From assembly GCA_040398845.1 (NCBI GenBank), contig JBBATH010000001.1, forward strand, positions 372,001 to 436,000: DNA of 64,000 bases. The letters run 5' to 3'. Origin of the DNA: WLND01 sp040398845 (GTDB lineage Bacteria > Actinomycetota > Actinomycetes > S36-B12). The position numbers and the translations under genes are program-made. The notes under the pieces are model-generated. The model was not told the origin of the DNA, searched no databases, and saw nothing but the letters and a program-made list of their open reading frames with translations. Shown in pieces: positions 54,899 to 63,207 of the stretch (positions are counted from its first letter, which is position 1; each line of letters opens with the position of its first letter).

Positions 54899-56166
54899 CC
54901 ACGACCCCTGTCGATACCGGCGCCCCCGCCCAGGGGCGACGGTCTCGCGTCGTTGTTGGGGTAGCAGGGGGCATAGCGGCCTACAAGGCTGTTGAGGTTG
55001 TCCGCGGTCTCACAGAGGCAGGGCACGACGTCACCGTCGTCCCGACGGCTGCTGCGTTGAGATTCGTCGGCTCGGCGACCTGGGAGGCGTTGTCCGGCAA
55101 CGCGGTGCACCACACTGTCTGGGATCAGGCGCACGTCGTTGCTCACGTGAGACTCGGACAACAGGCGGACCTCGTCGTCGTCGTGCCCACGACAGCCGAC
55201 CTGGTCGCCCGCGCAACCCACGGCGTAGCGGAAGACCTCCTCACCAACGTCCTCCTCACTGCCCGCTGCCCGATCCTCCTCGCGCCCGCAATGCACACCG
55301 AAATGTGGGTCCACGCGGCTACACAACGAAATGTCTCGGATCTCCGTCGCAGGGGAGTCATCGTGCTAGAGCCTGCCGCTGGCCGGCTTACCGGCGCCGA
55401 CTCCGGCCCAGGGCGACTGCCTGAGCCGCGCCAGATTCTGGACGCTATCGGCGATCTTCTGCGGCGGAGCCCGTCCAATGACCTAGCCGGTCGATCGATC
55501 GTCGTGAGTGCCGGCGGCACTCGGGAGCCGCTGGATCCGGTTCGGTTCATCGGGAACAACAGCAGTGGGCGTCAAGGGATCGAACTTGCCCGGACGGCTG
55601 TGTCGCGCGGCGCCTCGGTTACCCTCGTGGCGGCCAACCTTGATGCCGATCCCCCAGCGGGGGTCACGCTCGTGCGGGTGAGCACCGCCGCCGAACTGCA
55701 CGCGGCGATGGTCGCGCGGGCAAACGATGCTGATGTCCTTGTGATGGCGGCGGCTGTCGCAGATTTCCGGCCCGATACCCGGGCCGGATCCAAGATCAAG
55801 AAGGAGTCGGCGGAGGCGACGCTGCGAATTGATCTGGTCCAGACCGTCGATGTCCTCGCTGATATTGTTCGAATGCGAGTGGGCGCGCGACCGATTATCG
55901 TTGGCTTTGCTGCGGAGACTGCGTCTGATGATGACGAGTTGCTGTCAGTGGCACGAGGGAAGCTCGCACGCAAGGGGTGCGACCTCCTCATCGTCAATGA
56001 TGTGGGGCGGGTCGAGGTTTTCGGCGCCGCGGACAATGAGGTACTGGTGTTGGGGTGCAATGGTTCGATGACAAAGTTGTCACGTCGCTCGAAGGCAGCC
56101 GTGGCTGACGGGGTCTGGGATGCCGTCGCACGCCTGTTCACCGATCGATTGGCAGTCGACGCCTAG
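54895..56166 (+). CDS. coaBC: Bifunctional CoaBC (phosphopantothenoylcysteine synthetase/decarboxylase) with probable CTG start
   Basis: Two steps of coenzyme A synthesis. 423 residues if started at CTG 54895. The CoaC flavin decarboxylase half runs from RVVVGVAGGIAAYKAVEVVRGL (about residue 18) through VPTTADLVA and APAMHTEMW; the CoaB half has VSAGGTREPLDPVRFIGNNSSGRQGIELA and AAVADFRP. The first ordinary start codon (TTG 55057) would delete about 54 residues including the flavin-binding GGIAAYK segment, so a non-standard start is required. The CTG has a GAGGAG site 5 nt upstream and gives the same 4-nt overlap seen at the neighbouring junctions. Confidence 0.92.
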   Translation: MTTTPVDTGAPAQGRRSRVVVGVAGGIAAYKAVEVVRGLTEAGHDVTVVPTAAALRFVGSATWEALSGNAVHHTVWDQAHVVAHVRLGQQADLVVVVPTTADLVARATHGVAEDLLTNVLLTARCPILLAPAMHTEMWVHAATQRNVSDLRRRGVIVLEPAAGRLTGADSGPGRLPEPRQILDAIGDLLRRSPSNDLAGRSIVVSAGGTREPLDPVRFIGNNSSGRQGIELARTAVSRGASVTLVAANLDADPPAGVTLVRVSTAAELHAAMVARANDADVLVMAAAVADFRPDTRAGSKIKKESAEATLRIDLVQTVDVLADIVRMRVGARPIIVGFAAETASDDDELLSVARGKLARKGCDLLIVNDVGRVEVFGAADNEVLVLGCNGSMTKLSRRSKAAVADGVWDAVARLFTDRLAVDA

Positions 56167-56176
56167 AGCTCAACGC

Positions 56177-56182
56177 TAGAAT
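56177..56182 (+). promoter_or_regulatory. Candidate metK -10
   Basis: TAGAAT, close to the consensus, ten bases after the coaBC stop. Transcription would start near 56189, leaving a leader of about 50 nt. Confidence 0.5.
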
Positions 56183-56184
56183 GC

Positions 56185-56217
56185 GACGGTTCATTGGCAA
56201 TGACCGTCATGGTTGCC
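56185..56217 (+). promoter_or_regulatory. Overlapping inverted repeats at the metK start region
   Basis: GACGGT (56185-56190) with CATT (56192-56195) pairs with AATG-ACCGTC (56199-56208) around a 3-nt loop. A second element pairs GGCAA (56196-56200) with TTGCC (56213-56217). The two share 56196-56208 and cannot form together. The first spans the predicted transcription start, so it may be an operator in DNA; the second could form in the RNA just before the ribosome site. Confidence 0.4.
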
Positions 56218-56239
56218 GTCACTATCGGGAGAAGAGTTC

Positions 56240-57490
56240 GTGTCGAAGCGCTTGTTCACGTCCGAGTCCGTCACCGAGGGTCACCCCGACAAGATGGCTG
56301 ACCAGATCAGCGATGCCATCTTGGATGACCTCCTGCGTCAGGATCCGCGCAGCCGAGTTGCCGTCGAGACGATGCTTACGACCGGACAGGTGCACGTTGC
56401 CGGTGAGGTCACGACCGATGGCTTTGCGGATGTGATGAAACTCGTGCGCGACACCGTCCTGCACATCGGCTACGACTCCTCGGAGAAGGGCTTCGACGGA
56501 TCGTCTTGCGGCATCCAGGTGTCGATCGGCAAGCAGTCACCGGACATTGCGCAGGGTGTCGACGACGCCATCGAAGAGCGAGAGGGCAAGAGCGGAGATC
56601 CGCTCGACCGACAGGGCGCCGGGGATCAAGGTCTGATGTTCGGTTACGCCTGCACCGACACTGTCGAGTTGATGCCACTGCCGATCTCGCTGGCGCACCG
56701 CCTCGCCGAGCGGCTCACCCTCGTTCGTAAGGACGGCACGCTCGGCTACCTGCGCGCTGATGGGAAGACTCAGGTCACCATCGAGTACGACGAGAACGAC
56801 CGCCCAATCCGAATCGACACCATCGTGGTGTCGAGCCAGCACGCCGAGCACATCGACCTCGATAAGGATCTCGGCCCGGACATTCGTCGAATGGTGGTTG
56901 GGCCGATTCTCGAGACGATTGATCTGGATTCGAAGGACTACCGCCTACTCGTCAATCCCACGGGCAAGTTCGTGGTCGGCGGGCCGATGGGCGATGCCGG
57001 ACTCACCGGACGAAAGATCATTGTCGACACCTACGGCGGGATGGCCCGCCACGGTGGCGGTGCCTTCTCCGGCAAGGACCCGTCAAAGGTTGACAGGTCT
57101 GCCGCGTACGCGATGCGCTGGGTCGCCAAGAATGTTGTGGCTGCTGGTCTGGCGACACGGTGTGAGGTTCAGGTCGCCTACGCGATCGGCAAGGCTCACC
57201 CGGTTGGTGTGTTTGTCGAGACCTTTGGTTCCGGCATCATCAGCGATGAGACGATTCAGGAGGCCGTGCTTCGTGTCTTCGACCTACGTCCAGCGGCGAT
57301 CATCCGCGATCTTGACCTGCTTCGCCCGATCTATCGAACGACGAGCGCCTATGGGCACTTTGGCCGTCCGCAGGGAACGAACGAGTTGCTTGATGCGGAT
57401 GATGTGATGAGTCGTACTCAGGTCGGGCCGACGTTCACCTGGGAGGGTGTCGACCGGGCAGAGGCGCTGCGCGACGTCGCTGGCGTTTAG
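56240..57490 (+). CDS. metK: S-adenosylmethionine synthetase MetK
   Basis: Methionine plus ATP to S-adenosylmethionine. 416 residues from GTG 56240 (MSKRLFTSESVTEGHPDKMADQISDAILD); GGGAG lies 8 nt upstream. An upstream in-frame codon at 56213 lies in the leader and is not favoured. Signatures GAGDQGLMFGYA (about residues 125-136) and GGGAFSGKDPSKVDRSAAY are present. Confidence 0.97.
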   Translation: MSKRLFTSESVTEGHPDKMADQISDAILDDLLRQDPRSRVAVETMLTTGQVHVAGEVTTDGFADVMKLVRDTVLHIGYDSSEKGFDGSSCGIQVSIGKQSPDIAQGVDDAIEEREGKSGDPLDRQGAGDQGLMFGYACTDTVELMPLPISLAHRLAERLTLVRKDGTLGYLRADGKTQVTIEYDENDRPIRIDTIVVSSQHAEHIDLDKDLGPDIRRMVVGPILETIDLDSKDYRLLVNPTGKFVVGGPMGDAGLTGRKIIVDTYGGMARHGGGAFSGKDPSKVDRSAAYAMRWVAKNVVAAGLATRCEVQVAYAIGKAHPVGVFVETFGSGIISDETIQEAVLRVFDLRPAAIIRDLDLLRPIYRTTSAYGHFGRPQGTNELLDADDVMSRTQVGPTFTWEGVDRAEALRDVAGV

Positions 57491-57507
57491 TAGCTCGACC
57501 GGGGGCA

Positions 57508-59499
57508 ATGATCGACGACCAACTGGCACTGGATACAGGTATACCGGCTGGCCGCCGACCGCGGGTGGGTTCGACGGTGCCGTTGGCCAAGGAGTCGCCG
57601 GTTGCCCAAGTGCGCGTGGATTCGCCGCTGCCCCACCTCGACCGGGTATTCGACTACGGAGTACCCGAATCCCACGACGAGGCTGCTCAGCCCGGAGTTC
57701 GGGTGCGTGTTCGCTTCGCGGGACGGCTCCTCAACGGCCTTATCGTCGGGCGGAGCCAAGAGAGCTCGGTGGAATCGAACCTACGGCCCATCGAACGGGT
57801 GCTGTCGCCCGAGCCGGTACTCACAGATGAGGTCTTGGCACTTATCTCAGGGGTAGCGGAGCGATATGCGGGTTCCTTCTGGGACGTCTTAAGGGCCGCA
57901 GTTCCCCCTCGGCACGCTCGCGCGGAGGCTGCAGTCACCATGACTGACGTCGCCTCGTTGGTCCACCCCCGCGAGGGTGACGCGGAGGCATGGGCGCGGT
58001 ACCAGCGTGGCAGGGTGCTCTACGGACGTGCGCTCGCTGGTGGTATCGCAGGAGTGCGCGGCGTATGGTCTGCGGCGCCAGCCCATCCGTGGACAGAAGA
58101 CGTTGCGGCGATCGTCCGTGCGGTGCTCTCGCGGCCGACGGGGGGAGTCCTCGTCGTCGTCCCAGACGCCTGGGATGTTGCGCAGATGACAGCATCCCTT
58201 GAGGATTGCTCCGAGACGATGGCCGTACTCACGGCAGATCTCGGGCCAGAGCGCCGATACCGGGAATTCCTGCGGGTGCTGCGGGGGGCCGTTCGCGTCG
58301 TTGTCGGGACCAGGGCCGCGGTGTTCGCGCCCGTCCGTGATTTGGCACTCACTATCGTGTGGAATGACGGAGATGAGGCTCTATGGGAGCCGCACGCGCC
58401 ATATTGGAATGCTCGCGACGTTGCAGCACTACGATCCCATCTCACCGGCTGCGGCCTTCTAGTCGGGTCACCGGCCCGAAGCGTCGAGACTGAACAGTGG
58501 TGCGCAAGTGGTTGGGCACAGTCGATCTCCCCGAATCGGCAGACGCTACGAGCGGACGCGCCGGTGGTTCGCGCTCTGGAGATCCAAGACGAGGCCCGTG
58601 ATGAGGCTGCCGCGTCAGCGAGGATTCCACACACCGCATGGCTGGTCGCTAAGGAGGGCCTGCGCAGCGGGCCGGTACTCATCCAGGTGGCGCGGCGCGG
58701 CTACCTACCATCGCTTTCATGCTTGGGCTGCCGAGAGGCGGCCCGTTGCTCGTGCACCGGGCCGTTGTCACTGGCAGCTGGGCGGCAGGTTGCCATGTGT
58801 GGCTGGTGTGGCAAGTTTTCGGGCTCGTGGTCGTGCCGGGGGTGTGGCTCCGGTCAGTTTCGCGCGGTGGCGATTGGAATCGAACGCACCGCCGAGGAGT
58901 TCGGACGGGCGTTCCAAGGGGAACGGATCGTGTGGTCGTCCGGCGACCAGGTGAAGCGTGCGGTGGGCGAAACCCCTGCACTGGTCATCGCGACAGCTGG
59001 CGCCGAGCCGGTGGCCTCAGGCGGATATACCGCAGTCGTGATCCTCGACGCACGCACCTCGATGATGCGTCAGTCACTTCGGGCGATGGAGGAGTCTGCT
59101 CATCGGTGGTTCTCGGCTGCGCTCCTCGCGAGACCTCGCGCGCACATCATCGTCACCGCCGATACTGGCGCGCCGGCCGTGCAGGCACTTGTTCGGTGGG
59201 ACCCGTCATGGCTGGCTGCGCGCGAGTTGGGCGAGCGGGCCTCCGCCGGTATGCCTCCCGCGACCCGCGTCGCGGTGCTGCGCGGGGCTTCACAGGACAT
59301 CGAGGAGGTCGGACGTGCCTTGCGGGTGACTCACCGGCTCCTCGGCCCGGTGGCAGGTAGGGCGATCGTGACCGTGCGGCGTGAGGATGGGGCGGTACTG
59401 GGCAGAGAGCTGCGCGCCATCAGCGTCGTCCGGTCGGCGAAGTCAGGGTCCGGTAAGCCCGTCACAGTAATCATGGATCCAAGAGACATCGACACCTAA
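57508..59499 (+). CDS. priA: PriA-like primosomal protein without helicase motifs
   Basis: Actinobacterial PriA homologue, 663 residues. The N-terminal DNA-binding domain (VAQVRVDSPLPHLDRVFDYGVPE...GVRVRVRFAGRLLNGLIVG) and a zinc-binding region with paired cysteines (CLGCREAARCSC and CGWCGKFSGSWSCRGCGSG) are present. Where helicases carry the Walker A loop this protein has LSRPTGGVLVVVPDAWDV, with no GxGKT/S, and no DExH box is evident. Loss of the ATPase site is typical of Actinobacteria, so it may be a structural restart factor. Located 17 nt after metK. Confidence 0.9.
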   Translation: MIDDQLALDTGIPAGRRPRVGSTVPLAKESPVAQVRVDSPLPHLDRVFDYGVPESHDEAAQPGVRVRVRFAGRLLNGLIVGRSQESSVESNLRPIERVLSPEPVLTDEVLALISGVAERYAGSFWDVLRAAVPPRHARAEAAVTMTDVASLVHPREGDAEAWARYQRGRVLYGRALAGGIAGVRGVWSAAPAHPWTEDVAAIVRAVLSRPTGGVLVVVPDAWDVAQMTASLEDCSETMAVLTADLGPERRYREFLRVLRGAVRVVVGTRAAVFAPVRDLALTIVWNDGDEALWEPHAPYWNARDVAALRSHLTGCGLLVGSPARSVETEQWCASGWAQSISPNRQTLRADAPVVRALEIQDEARDEAAASARIPHTAWLVAKEGLRSGPVLIQVARRGYLPSLSCLGCREAARCSCTGPLSLAAGRQVAMCGWCGKFSGSWSCRGCGSGQFRAVAIGIERTAEEFGRAFQGERIVWSSGDQVKRAVGETPALVIATAGAEPVASGGYTAVVILDARTSMMRQSLRAMEESAHRWFSAALLARPRAHIIVTADTGAPAVQALVRWDPSWLAARELGERASAGMPPATRVAVLRGASQDIEEVGRALRVTHRLLGPVAGRAIVTVRREDGAVLGRELRAISVVRSAKSGSGKPVTVIMDPRDIDT

Positions 59500-59511
59500 G
59501 AATCGAGCCAC

Positions 59512-59538
59512 CATCTCGCCCAGAATCCGGGCGAGATG
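59512..59538. repeat. Palindromic repeat, copy 1 (possible priA terminator)
   Basis: A perfect 10-bp inverted repeat (59512-59521 with 59529-59538) around the 7-nt loop AGAATCC. Copy 2 lies exactly 60 bp downstream and matches at 25 of 27 positions. Located in the priA-def gap. Confidence 0.75.
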
Positions 59539-59571
59539 AACGAATCGCGGGCGATTTGCCTGATTTTCGTT

Positions 59572-59598
59572 CGTCTCACCCAGAATCCGGGCGAGATG
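59572..59598. repeat. Palindromic repeat, copy 2
   Basis: Same 27-bp unit as copy 1 with two changes in the left arm, so pairing drops to 8 Watson-Crick pairs plus a G-T and one mismatch. Between the copies, GAACGAA (59538-59544) and TTCGTTC (59566-59572) form another inverted pair. No T tract. Confidence 0.7.
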
Positions 59599-59635
59599 GG
59601 ATTGCGGGCGCGATGGGAACGATGGCGGGTGACGA

Positions 59636-59641
59636 TACTCT
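59636..59641 (+). promoter_or_regulatory. Candidate -10 of a leaderless def-fmt-rsmB transcript
   Basis: TACTCT ends 6 nt before GTG 59648 and supports that start over the TTG at 59642. Confidence 0.5.
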
Positions 59642-59647
59642 TTGGTT

Positions 59648-60193
59648 GTGGCGATTCAACCGATCCGACTTATGGGCGATCCCGTCCTTCGCACTCCGGC
59701 GGCCATAGTCGAGACTTTCGACAAAGAGTTGCGCAAGCTCGTGAAGGACCTGACCGAAACGATGCAAGATGCGCCGGGCGCTGGTCTCGCGGCTCCCCAG
59801 ATCGGCGTGTCACTGCGGGTCTTCACCTACTGGGTCGATGATGAGATCGGGCACCTCATCAACCCCGACCTTGACCTGTCAACTGATATTCAAGACGGCG
59901 AGGAAGGGTGCCTCTCACTTCCTGGGCTCGCCTTCGACACGAAGCGTGCCATGAGCGTCGTGGCGAAGGGCATGAATATGCACGGAGAACCCATCGAAAT
60001 TGCGGGCAGTGATCTCCTGGCGCGTTGCGTCCAGCATGAGACCGATCACCTCGATGGAATCCTGTTCATCGACAGGCTCGATTCGGAGGCCCGGCGCGAG
60101 GCGATGCGCCTCATCCGCGAGTCTGAGTGGTTCGGTGAGCCAGCCCCGGCCTTCCATGCCAGCCCGCACACCATCTCATCCCGCTGGCTGTAG
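59648..60193 (+). CDS. def: Peptide deformylase
   Basis: Metal hydrolase removing the formyl group from nascent proteins. 181 residues from GTG 59648 (MAIQPIRLMGDPVLRTPA). All three motifs are present: GAGLAAPQIGV, EGCLSLPG, and QHETDHLDGILF with the HExxH ligands. Encoded beside fmt, which adds the same formyl group to initiator tRNA. Confidence 0.96.
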   Translation: MAIQPIRLMGDPVLRTPAAIVETFDKELRKLVKDLTETMQDAPGAGLAAPQIGVSLRVFTYWVDDEIGHLINPDLDLSTDIQDGEEGCLSLPGLAFDTKRAMSVVAKGMNMHGEPIEIAGSDLLARCVQHETDHLDGILFIDRLDSEARREAMRLIRESEWFGEPAPAFHASPHTISSRWL

Positions 60194-60201
60194 GGCCACG
60201 G

Positions 60202-61131
60202 GTGCGCTGTGTTTTCGCTGGAACGCCATGGGTCGCCCTGCCATCCCTTGAGGCTTTGCTGGATTCCCGACATGAAGTGGTCGCTGTCGTCACAAGGCCA
60301 GACTCCGCACGCGGGCGTGGCCGCATGGTGGAGCGCAGCGCGATAGCGGAGCTCGCAGGAGTCCGGGGCATACCCGTGCTGAGCCCGATGAGCCCCAGCG
60401 AACTGGGTTTCGCAGATGACCTTCGTGCCCTCCGACCCGACTGCTGCCCGGTGGTTGCCTACGGCGCGCTGCTGCCAGCCAGCCTCCTGTCGATCCCGCG
60501 TCTCGGCTGGGTGAACCTTCACTTTTCGCTCCTTCCGGCATGGCGAGGCGCGGCGCCCGTGCAGCGTGCTGTCCTCCACGGCGACGACATCACGGGTGCA
60601 ACGACCTTCGTCATTGGCCCGGGTCTCGACGACGGCCCGGTGCTTGGCACCGTCACCGAGGAGATACGCGAGGCAGATACGTCCGGTGAACTTCTCGACC
60701 GACTCGCGAATTCGGGAGCGAGACTCCTCATCGCGACCCTCGACGCGCTTGAGGACCAAGTAATCGAGGCGATGCCCCAACCCGTGGAAGGTGTGAGTTT
60801 GGCGCCAAAAATCGGCGTTGACGACGCACGAATTCGCTGGGACGAACCGCTCGTCGGGGTTGATCGCCGCATCCGCGCTGTAACTCCGGCGCCCGGTGCC
60901 TGGACCCTGCTAGGAGCCGAGCGACTCGGCGTGGGGCCGGTATCCACATCACCAGACGGCGCACCCGAGGGCCTCGATCCGGGGCAGGTCGTTGCCACGA
61001 AGTCGCAGGTGTGGGTCGGCACCGGGAGTCGTGCCGCCCTGCTTGGTCAGGTGCGTCCGGCCGGGAAACGAGACATGCTTGCCGCCGACTGGGTGCGCGG
61101 CCTCCGCGGCGAGATCGGCAGGCTGGGATGA
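60202..61131 (+). CDS. fmt: Methionyl-tRNA formyltransferase
   Basis: Formylates Met-tRNAi using 10-formyl-THF. 309 residues. The catalytic region has the NLHFSLLPAWRGAAPVQRAVLHGD motif (about residues 105-130) and DDGPVLGTVTEEI, and the C-terminal tRNA-binding OB domain is present. GTG start 8 nt after def; overlaps rsmB by 4 nt (ATGA). Confidence 0.96.
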   Translation: MRCVFAGTPWVALPSLEALLDSRHEVVAVVTRPDSARGRGRMVERSAIAELAGVRGIPVLSPMSPSELGFADDLRALRPDCCPVVAYGALLPASLLSIPRLGWVNLHFSLLPAWRGAAPVQRAVLHGDDITGATTFVIGPGLDDGPVLGTVTEEIREADTSGELLDRLANSGARLLIATLDALEDQVIEAMPQPVEGVSLAPKIGVDDARIRWDEPLVGVDRRIRAVTPAPGAWTLLGAERLGVGPVSTSPDGAPEGLDPGQVVATKSQVWVGTGSRAALLGQVRPAGKRDMLAADWVRGLRGEIGRLG

Positions 61132-62483
61132 CCAGAGTCGATCCCTCCCGCGAAACTGCGTTCGCGCTCCTGCGCGCTGTTCGCGAGGACGAGGCATACG
61201 CGAACCTCGCCATGCCACTCCTCCTTCGTGCCCGCAAGCTCACCGGACGTGACGCGGGCTTCGCCACCGAACTCGGATACGGAACTCTGCGGTGGCTGGG
61301 CTGGTACGACGCAGTCCTGCAGTCGTGCATCACGAGGAACTGGGCGAGCGTCGAACCCGGATTGAAGGACGTACTGCGACTCGGCTGCCATCAACTCCTC
61401 GCGATGCGGGTTCCAAGTCATGCAGCCGTCGACTCCTCCTGCGAACTGGCCCGGCGCAACGGCAACCCGGGTTCCGCGACAGGCCGGGCCGGATTCGTGA
61501 ACGCGGTCCTGCGAAAGGTGGCCGCACGCAGCCCCGAGGAATGGGTCGAGCAACTCGGAGTTGCGGGTGATGATGTCGAGAGCCTGTCGACCCGCCTTTC
61601 CCATCCGGCCTGGATCATCCGCGCGTTTCAGGATGCGCTGGGTGACCGACGCGATGAGGTGGAATTCCTCCTTGAGGCCGACAATGAGCCAGCACGACCC
61701 ACCCTCGTGGCCCGGCCCGGCCGACTCAGCGCAGAAGAGCTGTGGGCGCTGCCGCAGGTGCAGCCGACCCGCTGGTCGCCCATCGGTGCTGTGCTCGTTG
61801 ACGGCACCCCCGAGTCCCTGAATGTCGTTCACTCCGGTCTTGTTGGAGTTCAGGACGAAGGCAGCCAGCTCATGGCTCTGGCCCTTGCCGCCGCGGTGGT
61901 CGACCATGAGGAGCACGCTTGGCTCGATATGTGCGCTGGGCCGGGTGGCAAGGCGGCACTGCTTGCTGGCCTCGGTGCCGAGCGCGGGATCGAACTCGTG
62001 GCGGTTGAGCAGCATCATCACCGGGCGGTGCTCGTTGATCAGGCGGTCGATGGCGCGGCGAACGTGGAGGTCATCGTTGGCGATGCAACGGCTTCGCCAT
62101 GGGGCAAACGAAAGTTTGATCGGGTACTTGTCGATGCACCGTGCACGGGTCTAGGAGCGTTGAGGCGGCGGCCGGAGGCACGCTGGCGCAAGTCGCCGAT
62201 GGACCTAGCCTCGCTCGGCCCGTTGCAGCGGGCCCTGCTCAATGCCGCTGCCGACGCCGCGCTGCCGGGCGGGGTCATCGCCTACGTCACCTGTTCCCCG
62301 CATCTTGCAGAGACCGAGTTCGTCGTAGGCGATGTCGTTGACAGGCGCGCTGACCTCGTCATTGAGGATGCTCGGACGCTGCTACCCGGCGTCGAGGACC
62401 TCGAGGACGGTCCCTTCGTTCGGCTGTGGCCGCATCGGCATGGGACCGACGGCATGTTTCTTGCGATCATGCGTAAGCGCTGA
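61128..62483 (+). CDS. rsmB: 16S rRNA m5C967 methyltransferase RsmB-like (Sun/Fmu)
   Basis: 451 residues from ATG 61128. An N-terminal NusB-like RNA-binding domain (about 1-140, PSRETAFALLRAVREDEAYANLAMPLLL ... GFVNAVLRKVA) is followed by the SAM methyltransferase domain with DMCAGPGGKAALLAGLG, the VDAPCTGLGALRRRPEARW motif and catalytic TCSPHLAETE. The longer frame to 61011 lies inside fmt. The family is clear; the exact target base is assumed from the family. Confidence 0.94.
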   Translation: MTRVDPSRETAFALLRAVREDEAYANLAMPLLLRARKLTGRDAGFATELGYGTLRWLGWYDAVLQSCITRNWASVEPGLKDVLRLGCHQLLAMRVPSHAAVDSSCELARRNGNPGSATGRAGFVNAVLRKVAARSPEEWVEQLGVAGDDVESLSTRLSHPAWIIRAFQDALGDRRDEVEFLLEADNEPARPTLVARPGRLSAEELWALPQVQPTRWSPIGAVLVDGTPESLNVVHSGLVGVQDEGSQLMALALAAAVVDHEEHAWLDMCAGPGGKAALLAGLGAERGIELVAVEQHHHRAVLVDQAVDGAANVEVIVGDATASPWGKRKFDRVLVDAPCTGLGALRRRPEARWRKSPMDLASLGPLQRALLNAAADAALPGGVIAYVTCSPHLAETEFVVGDVVDRRADLVIEDARTLLPGVEDLEDGPFVRLWPHRHGTDGMFLAIMRKR

Positions 62484-62526
62484 CCGTGTTCGTAAGCGCT
62501 CACGATGCTTATCCGATGGGGCCGAC

Positions 62527-62532
62527 TAGCCT
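62527..62532 (+). promoter_or_regulatory. Candidate -10 of a leaderless rpe-ribD transcript
   Basis: TAGCCT ends 6 nt before the rpe GTG at 62539. Confidence 0.5.
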
Positions 62533-62538
62533 GACCCC

Positions 62539-63207
62539 GTGGGCGTACTGATTTCCCCGAGCGTGTTGAACAGCGACCTGTCTCGGCTCACTGACGAGGT
62601 GGGCCGGATTGCGAGTGCAGCAGATTTCGTACACCTCGACGTCATGGACAACCACTTCGTCCCGAATCTCACCTTCGGTCTACCGGTCATCGAGTCACTT
62701 TTGCGAAACTGCCCGGTTCCGGCCGACTGCCACCTCATGATCGATGATCCGGACCGTTGGGCCCCGGCCTATGCCGAGGCTGGGGCAGCGAGCGTAACCT
62801 TCCACATCGAGGCGGCTCGGAGCCCTGAAAGGGTATGCCGGGATATCCGAACCGCGGGCGCGCGCGCTGGCGTGGCAGTCAAGCCCGTTACCGATATCGA
62901 TTCGCTGGCGAGACTCATGCCGGACCTGGACATGATCCTCATTATGACGGTGGAGCCGGGATTCGGTGGGCAGTCGTTCATGGCCGACATGCTGCCGAAG
63001 ATCATGAGAGCGAGGCGGTTAGCAGAGTCTGCCGGAACCGATGTGTGGGTTCAGGTCGACGGTGGCATTGATGCCTCGAATATTGAGCAATGCGCGAACG
63101 CCGGAGCAAATGTGTTCGTCGCGGGGTCTGCGGTGTTTCGTGACCCCGATCCTGCGGCCATGGTCACCCGATTGCGACACCTCGCAGAGGGCGCGGTCCG
63201 ATCATGA
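62539..63207 (+). CDS. rpe: Ribulose-phosphate 3-epimerase
   Basis: Pentose phosphate pathway epimerase (ribulose 5-phosphate to xylulose 5-phosphate). 222 residues, TIM barrel. ISPSVLNSDLSRLTDEV, VHLDVMDNHFVPNLTFG (metal and catalytic Asp), DCHLMIDDPDRW, VEPGFGGQSF and VDGGIDASNIEQCANAGANVFVAGSAVF are all present. Overlaps ribD by 4 nt, which may link ribulose 5-phosphate supply to riboflavin synthesis. Confidence 0.96.
   Translation: MGVLISPSVLNSDLSRLTDEVGRIASAADFVHLDVMDNHFVPNLTFGLPVIESLLRNCPVPADCHLMIDDPDRWAPAYAEAGAASVTFHIEAARSPERVCRDIRTAGARAGVAVKPVTDIDSLARLMPDLDMILIMTVEPGFGGQSFMADMLPKIMRARRLAESAGTDVWVQVDGGIDASNIEQCANAGANVFVAGSAVFRDPDPAAMVTRLRHLAEGAVRS

Noticed and set aside
56189..56239. 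SAM riboswitch before metK
   Set aside because: The leader is about 50 nt and lacks the conserved cores of SAM-I, SAM-IV or SMK elements as far as I can see by eye.
59512..59598. Two repeats with an intervening spacer, resembling a minimal CRISPR array
   Set aside because: Only two copies, one interval, each unit a full hairpin, and no cas gene nearby.
59500..59647. Small ORF starting at 59536 between priA and def
   Set aside because: Its frame runs through the palindromic repeats and into def, with no ribosome site or domain.
61011..61127. 39-residue N-terminal extension of rsmB
   Set aside because: It lies inside fmt in another frame, and the family N-terminus starts at ATG 61128 in an ATGA overlap.
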